Shown: positions 58,853-64,000 of the stretch, piece after piece | Numbering within the stretch: the first letter of the stretch is position 1 | Layout: each line of letters starts with the position of its first letter | Assembly (NCBI GenBank): GCA_037179515.1 | Contig: JAXCGZ010001902.1 | Span: 112,001 to 176,000 of the forward strand | Length of the DNA stretch: 64,000 nucleotides | Origin: Halocaridina rubra | Lineage: Eukaryota; Arthropoda; Malacostraca; Decapoda; Atyidae | Reading direction: 5' to 3' | Translations under genes and position numbers: made by a program | The notes under the pieces: generated by a model | The model's database searches: none | Seen by the model: only the letters and a program-made list of their open reading frames with translations | Told to the model about the DNA's origin: nothing

Positions 58853-61220
58853 TCCTAAGTGCATTTTATCGAAGCACAGTAAGTAGCATTTCAGACTTTG
58901 TAGATTGGAAATTAAAACTAGGAACACTTAACTAAGTGAGGGAGAACAAGGATGTCATTCTGTGTAAAGATGTATTAGACATTTATATTTTGCATGCTTG
59001 AACATAGAGGATTTTATTTGGAGGAGTCTGGCCTTTAGTGCGTGTATTTATCATACTCTCGTGTATGGAACAAGGTATGTATTGCACAAGTTGTTTTGCT
59101 CTTAAAGTATCTTTTTCTGAGTTAATTAATGAATACTGTATCTCATTTTTCTCACAACACTGTCACCGAAATAATTATCTAGAAAATATTATTCTTCGGT
59201 ATGTACTGCTTTTAACAGAAATACAACCAGTTGTGTTCTTTTTGTCTTGCATTGGACTATCCTATTATACAGGAAACTACACAGTATTGATATCCAATTA
59301 AATATTCTCATTTATGTTGCTCAGTTTTTGCTATTTACCTTACTAATCTTGATTACTTTTACTATTCTAAATTCTTAAGAGGTACTCTGAGTGCACCCTG
59401 TTATGTTCTGTATTTTAATAAAAATGCATGGACAAGTATATAATTAAATAACAGGAAGGAAACAATATAATTTGTTTGTTTGTTACGAATGGGACTATAT
59501 ATTCCTTTATTTTCTAAATATTTTCTCTCCACCTATATATTTACTTGACTGAATATGTTTATGCATGTGTGCATAAGAAACTGGTAATGGTAGATAATTC
59601 ATTCATGCTGCCTCTATTTCTCTATGTCATCTCTGTAACTCTGGCAGAATTATAATCTTATATGAGAAGGAAATGTTATGCCCATACTTCCCCTCTCCCT
59701 GATTACGTTTTCTACTTCTTGGCTATTGGTATTACATGTGACATAAGGCATCTTCTTTTGGTATAGCTTTCTTTTATGTCCACCACACACTATTCAAGTG
59801 TAACTTTTATACTTCCTTTCTCATACAGTATAGACAGTGGATTTATAGCTTTAGAAATCATAATGTTTTATGATGTTTGTGTAGTCTCTATATATATGCC
59901 TTGCAGTACTTGCACATAGATATCTAGAAAGCAAAGGGATGCATTATTTCCTAGGAAAACTGTAGAACTTATATAAAAAGTAGCCCAAAGTATTACACTG
60001 TTTCTTATGGTTCTTAAAATTACGTTGGATATATATGGTGAAGGAAAAATTGGTTTGCTTCTAAGAATTTGAAATGTTACTAGGGTAGACTAAAATATTA
60101 TGAAATGGGTCATGAAATCTCATAAGACTCAGAAATAACAGTCAGTCATTTGGTTAGAAAGATTTAAGTACAGTAGACGCTAGTGCCAAGCTGTTGACTA
60201 GTCTGTTGCTCTACCTGGTGACTGAAGATGATAAAATAGCCTCTGGATATGATGTGTCAATAGCTCTTTATCGTTAGATAATCAATTACTGGATGACTAA
60301 AGCTTCTCATTCATGATCAAGTACTTGCACTGGAAGAGATTATGGATTAGAAAATAAAACTTTCTATACCTTGTTGTTCATTTAGCTTTTGCATCATAAA
60401 TTTACTTTTACTTAGAAATGCACAGTATTTATAAAAAGAACCTGTTTTTCCTCCAAATATGCCTGTGTACTAAATACAGTATATATTTGTAGACGTACTT
60501 AAAATTTTTATGAATTATGTTATTTATTACCAATTTTTATCTTTTATGACTTTATTTGTAAAATTATTTTTATTTGCTAGCTTAAGTTTATGTTCATAGA
60601 AATGGAAGTAACAACACTTCTTAATATAGCATAGAATTTCCTTTTGATTTTTTATGGAATGGACAGTTTTGCTTTTTCACTCTAGTATCCTTTATTAATG
60701 TGTGTATGTGAGTGGTATTTTTCCTTCTGTCCTCATGTTAATAATTTAATTAACCCCCAAAACATAAATTTTTAGTCTATATAATAAAAAGCTGATATGA
60801 TTTAAGAACTGGTATTCTATGATTGCGCTAACTCTGTAAAGTGTAAGTTCAGTTGGCATTTTCTTACTGATCCTCATACGGCAATTTTGCAAGGAGTCAT
60901 TTGTGTGTGCTATCTGTGATTCTAGGTAAGGAATATCTTAAGGCTTTGATGGTCAACCATTGCTTTTTGGCTTTCAGCATGCCCTGTCTTTCTCTTTCTT
61001 CATATTTAGAATCTCATAAAATTTCTGAGTCAAATGTCATCTATAGTTTTCTCTGTCATTGCAGTTACTCTCACAGACTTCTTATATTGGAACAATCCTC
61101 TTGTAGCTCTAACCTAGTCATGTTCTGTATTATAACTTTTTTAAGGAACACTTTCTCAGTCATATGATAACTCTCCCTCTTCATTCTAAAAACTTAAACA
61201 AGGGCAGAAATCAATGAGAG
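58853..61220. other. AT-rich intergenic DNA
   Basis: No gene or repeat recognised. An AATAAA string lies at about 59417. Frames of up to 88 codons at 59038-59301 and 60901-61167 are hydrophobic and family-less. Confidence 0.35.
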
Positions 61221-61304
61221 TGTAATACAGTAACTCCTCACTATATCGCGATTTACCTACCGCGAATTCAGTGCATCGCTGTTTTTTTGGCGAGCAAAAA
61301 AAAA

Positions 61305-61490
61305 AATAATGATTGTGACACCAGGACGGGCCAAAAAATATTAAAATAAAACAGCCTTTATCGGGCCTGGGCATGAAGAATACACAAAGTAAAGAGAAAC
61401 AGAGATGGAGAGTGTAATGACGTATCAGATGTGAAGAGATTATAAAAGATGTGTTATGAATATCCAAGAATATTCAGTGTAGTTGGTGCC
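61305..61490 (-). mobile_element. LINE family C, 3' end
   Basis: Contains TGTGACACCAGGACGGGCC (3' UTR type) and GAATATCCAAGAATATTCAG, shared with 46045-46240. Confidence 0.65.
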
Positions 61491-61502
61491 ATGAGCCAAC
61501 TT

Positions 61503-61870
<368 letters not shown>

Positions 61871-62192
61871 TCACAGTATTGCACCATGTGAAATACTGTA
61901 CGATAGTGTACACTGTATTGGCGTCTTGGAAAACGCAAAAGGTCGCACCTAAGTGAGATAGTACACGGGATGCTATTGGATGATGGGTGGGAGACGACGA
62001 ATCACAGAATTGTTTTTCTGTATGTTCTGTATCATGGGATCTGATTGACCTTTGATTGAAGCTTGGTTCTCCCAGCATCTTCCATTGTCTCGCCTCACCC
62101 GTTCAGTTTACTCACGTGTGCGCCATTCGCATTGTGCTTCTTAATACGTTGTGCTTGTGATTTTGTGAAACTTTTGTATTTCAACCCCTGCA

Positions 62193-63179
62193 ATGCCTCC
62201 CAAGCGTCCTTCATCTTCCAAGGCTTCTGGTAGTAAGCTTAAGTGGCAAAGGAAGATGTTGACTATAAGAGAAAAGGTAAAACTATTAGATATGTTGAAG
62301 GAAGGAAGAAGGTTCTCGGATGTCGGCCGCCATTTCGGCATCAACAAATCTACTGTTCTATACATCAAGAAGGACGAGGCAAATATCAGGAAAACAGTGA
62401 CTATTACTCTTAATAAAACAGCGAAAAGGGTCATAACACTCCGCAATAAGATAATAGTGCAGATGGAATGTGCTTTGGCCCTGTGGATTGCTGATTGTAG
62501 GAAGAAGAACATCAGCTTAGACATGAGTGTCATACAAACAAAGGCGAAGAAGCTGTATGAGATATTCACTGCAAAGGAACCCGACGACGACAGTGGTGAC
62601 CGTGAGGAGGAGGAGAAAGAAGAAATGGACGACCCACAACCAGGACCATCCAGTGATTCTCCACCGATGAAACCATCGTTCGTTGCAAGCAAGGGATGGT
62701 TCGCCAAAATTAAAAAATGGTTTGGCCTAAACAGCTTTTCGGTGCATGGCGAAGCTGCCTCTACAGATACAGCTGCAGCTGCAGAATATGTAAAGAACGA
62801 CTTCAAGAAAATTATCGAGGAAGGCGATTATGCTCCTGAGCAAGTATTTAACATGGATGAGACTGGGTTATTTTGGAAGAGAATGGCGTCTCGCACTTTT
62901 CTTTTCAAGGAAGAAGCTAAAGCTCCAGGATTTAAAGCGCACAAAGACCGTGTTACCCTTGTCATGTGCGGGAATGCTGCGGGCTTTATGTTAAAGCCTG
63001 GGCTTATCTACAAGTCAAAGAACCCTAGGTCTTTAAACAATAGAAACAAGAATCTGCTGCCAGTGTATTGGATGCATAACCCTATGGCCTGGATCACGAA
63101 AAGCCTCACATCGGACTGGTTTTACCAATGTTTTATCCCTCAGGTCAAAGTTTATCTTTCGGCTGAGGTCTTTAAATGA
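62193..63179 (+). pseudogene. Tigger/pogo transposase, C-terminally truncated
   Basis: An intact 328-codon frame starting MPPKRPSSSKASGSKLKWQR. Residues ~20-65 are the pogo/CENP-B helix-turn-helix (LTIREKVKLLDMLKEGRRFS, DVGRHFGINKSTVLYIKK). Residues ~75-130 are the second, CENP-B-type DNA-binding domain (MECALALWIADCRKKNISLD). An acidic linker with PQPGPSSDSP follows, then KGWFAKIKKWFGL. The first catalytic motif, EQVFNMDETGLFWKRM, is at ~225. The frame continues to SDWFYQCFIPQVKVYL and ends by residue 328. The second and third catalytic Asp (the D-N-A-P-x-H region and beyond) are lost at the junction with an oppositely oriented Tigger. Full proteins of this family are about 450-550 residues, so this one cannot be active. 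The open frame suggests the damage is recent or the fragment was co-opted. Confidence 0.85.
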
Positions 63180-64000
63180 GTTCCCAAGGTTATGCAATTT
63201 AAGCATTTGAATCACCCCTGGTCCATTGTATGAAGTAGTGAAGTTGTATTTGGCGGTAGGAACACAACTTTTATATTCGGGTTCAAATCGGCAATTGACG
63301 AAGGATGGGCTGGTGCAATATCCAATACGAGAAAAAATTTGAAGGATATATCCTGACTTTTGCATTAAACTTCTAACTCTTTTCGGATATGAGTCAACAA
63401 ATAATCTTTAGAAATACTTCCAGTCAGCCATCCCTTCTTATTTGCGTACCAGTGCACTGGAAGTAACTGTTTATAATAACCCTTCAGTGCACAAGGGTTT
63501 TCCAAGTGATAAATCATTACAGGCTTCAGCTTCAGGTCGCCCTCAGTGTTAGAACTAAGCATCAAAGTAAAGCGATCTTTTGTTGCCTTGTAGCCTGAAG
63601 CACATGTTTCTTCAAATGAAATATAAGTCCTGTCTGGCATTCTTTTCCATTATAAGGCAGTTTCGTCCATATTAATGATCTGCATAGCTGTATATCCCCC
63701 TTTTTCTATGATAGAAAAAGGGGGATATTCAGTTTGCTAGGAAATCGCTTTGCCGCCTCCAAATCAACTGATGCACTCTCGCCTTGTGGTTTGCGTGATA
63801 TCCAATCCTGTGATGAATGTTCGCAAACCAGCCAGGGCTAGCTGCAAAGGGTTTCACTTCGCTTTCTAGCTGCGACTTCAAATGTCCATAAACCTCACTC
63901 ACTCTTTCTTTCACAACACTGTATGGCATGTTTGTTTTTTGTTTGATCTTTATGGTCATCCATGTAGATAACATCTTTTCCATTCTTTCCATAGCATCCG
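63150..64000 (-). pseudogene. Second Tigger transposase, opposite strand, frameshifted; runs off the right edge
   Basis: From the right: MERMEKMLSTWMTIKIKQKT (CENP-B-type domain), SPGWFANIHHRIGYHANHKA, then after a break MPDRTYISFEETCASGYKAT and KDRFTLMLSSNTEGDLKLKP. In a third frame VLDIAPAHPSSIADL supplies the second catalytic motif, and LPPNTTSLLHTMDQG the block before the third. QVIQML-like GVIQMLKLHNLGNSFKDLSR follows. At least two frameshifts are present. The family differs from the plus-strand neighbour. The N-terminal HTH lies beyond the window. Confidence 0.82.

Noticed and set aside
62141..62806. 221-codon minus-strand frame
   Set aside because: It is the antisense of the Tigger transposase; the sense frame carries all recognisable motifs.

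Overview
The window is nuclear DNA from an animal with an AT-rich, intron-rich, repeat-swollen genome. It is most likely an arthropod and perhaps a decapod crustacean. That placement is an inference from the arthropod-like proteins, the very long (AT)n arrays and the mix of BEL/Pao, CR1/Jockey-type LINE and pogo/Tigger elements; nothing in the sequence proves it. There are no operons and no bacterial-type genes. Most long open frames are transposon relics or translations of (AT)n repeats.

Two host genes can be assembled from spliced exons. The first is a PAQR3-like (progestin/adipoQ receptor, HlyIII family) gene on the minus strand. Three coding exons (12340-12210, 7028-6866, 1079-927) encode the first 149 residues, and the gene runs off the left edge. 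The second is a complete unc-119 orthologue on the plus strand. Six exons (30828-45375) join in phase into a 232-residue lipid-binding chaperone for myristoylated ciliary cargo. Its last intron ends in a tandem NAGNAG acceptor. Two further short exon-like islands (52153-52203 and 58787-58852) may belong to an unidentified gene.

Layout. 1-12.4 kb: PAQR3-like gene, its introns filled with Tigger relics, LINE copies, an RTE-like fragment and a possible DIRS-like fragment. 12.4-21 kb: intergenic, with a tRNA-SINE, a degraded Tigger, a gag-like fragment and a 288-bp TA-flanked MITE. 21.2-28.4 kb: a 5.55-kb BEL/Pao element with two ~944-bp LTRs and a 5-bp target duplication, nested in a LINE. 28.4-30.7 kb: (AT)n arrays and a second LINE family. 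30.8-45.4 kb: unc-119, whose introns hold SINEs, a complete TIR-to-TIR Tigger, a long palindrome and (AT)n arrays. 45.4-61.3 kb: LINEs of at least three families, a periodic (AT)n/51-bp composite repeat and featureless AT-rich DNA. 61.2-64 kb: two Tigger transposase remnants meeting tail to tail.

No clearly new biological system was found. The most interesting features are structural: (AT)n arrays growing from SINE tails and serving as TA target sites for Tigger elements, a BEL element whose gag-protease frame reads through the lost RT into the post-RT region, a long palindrome flanked by (AT)n, and several nested insertions whose empty sites can be read from paralogous copies in the same window.
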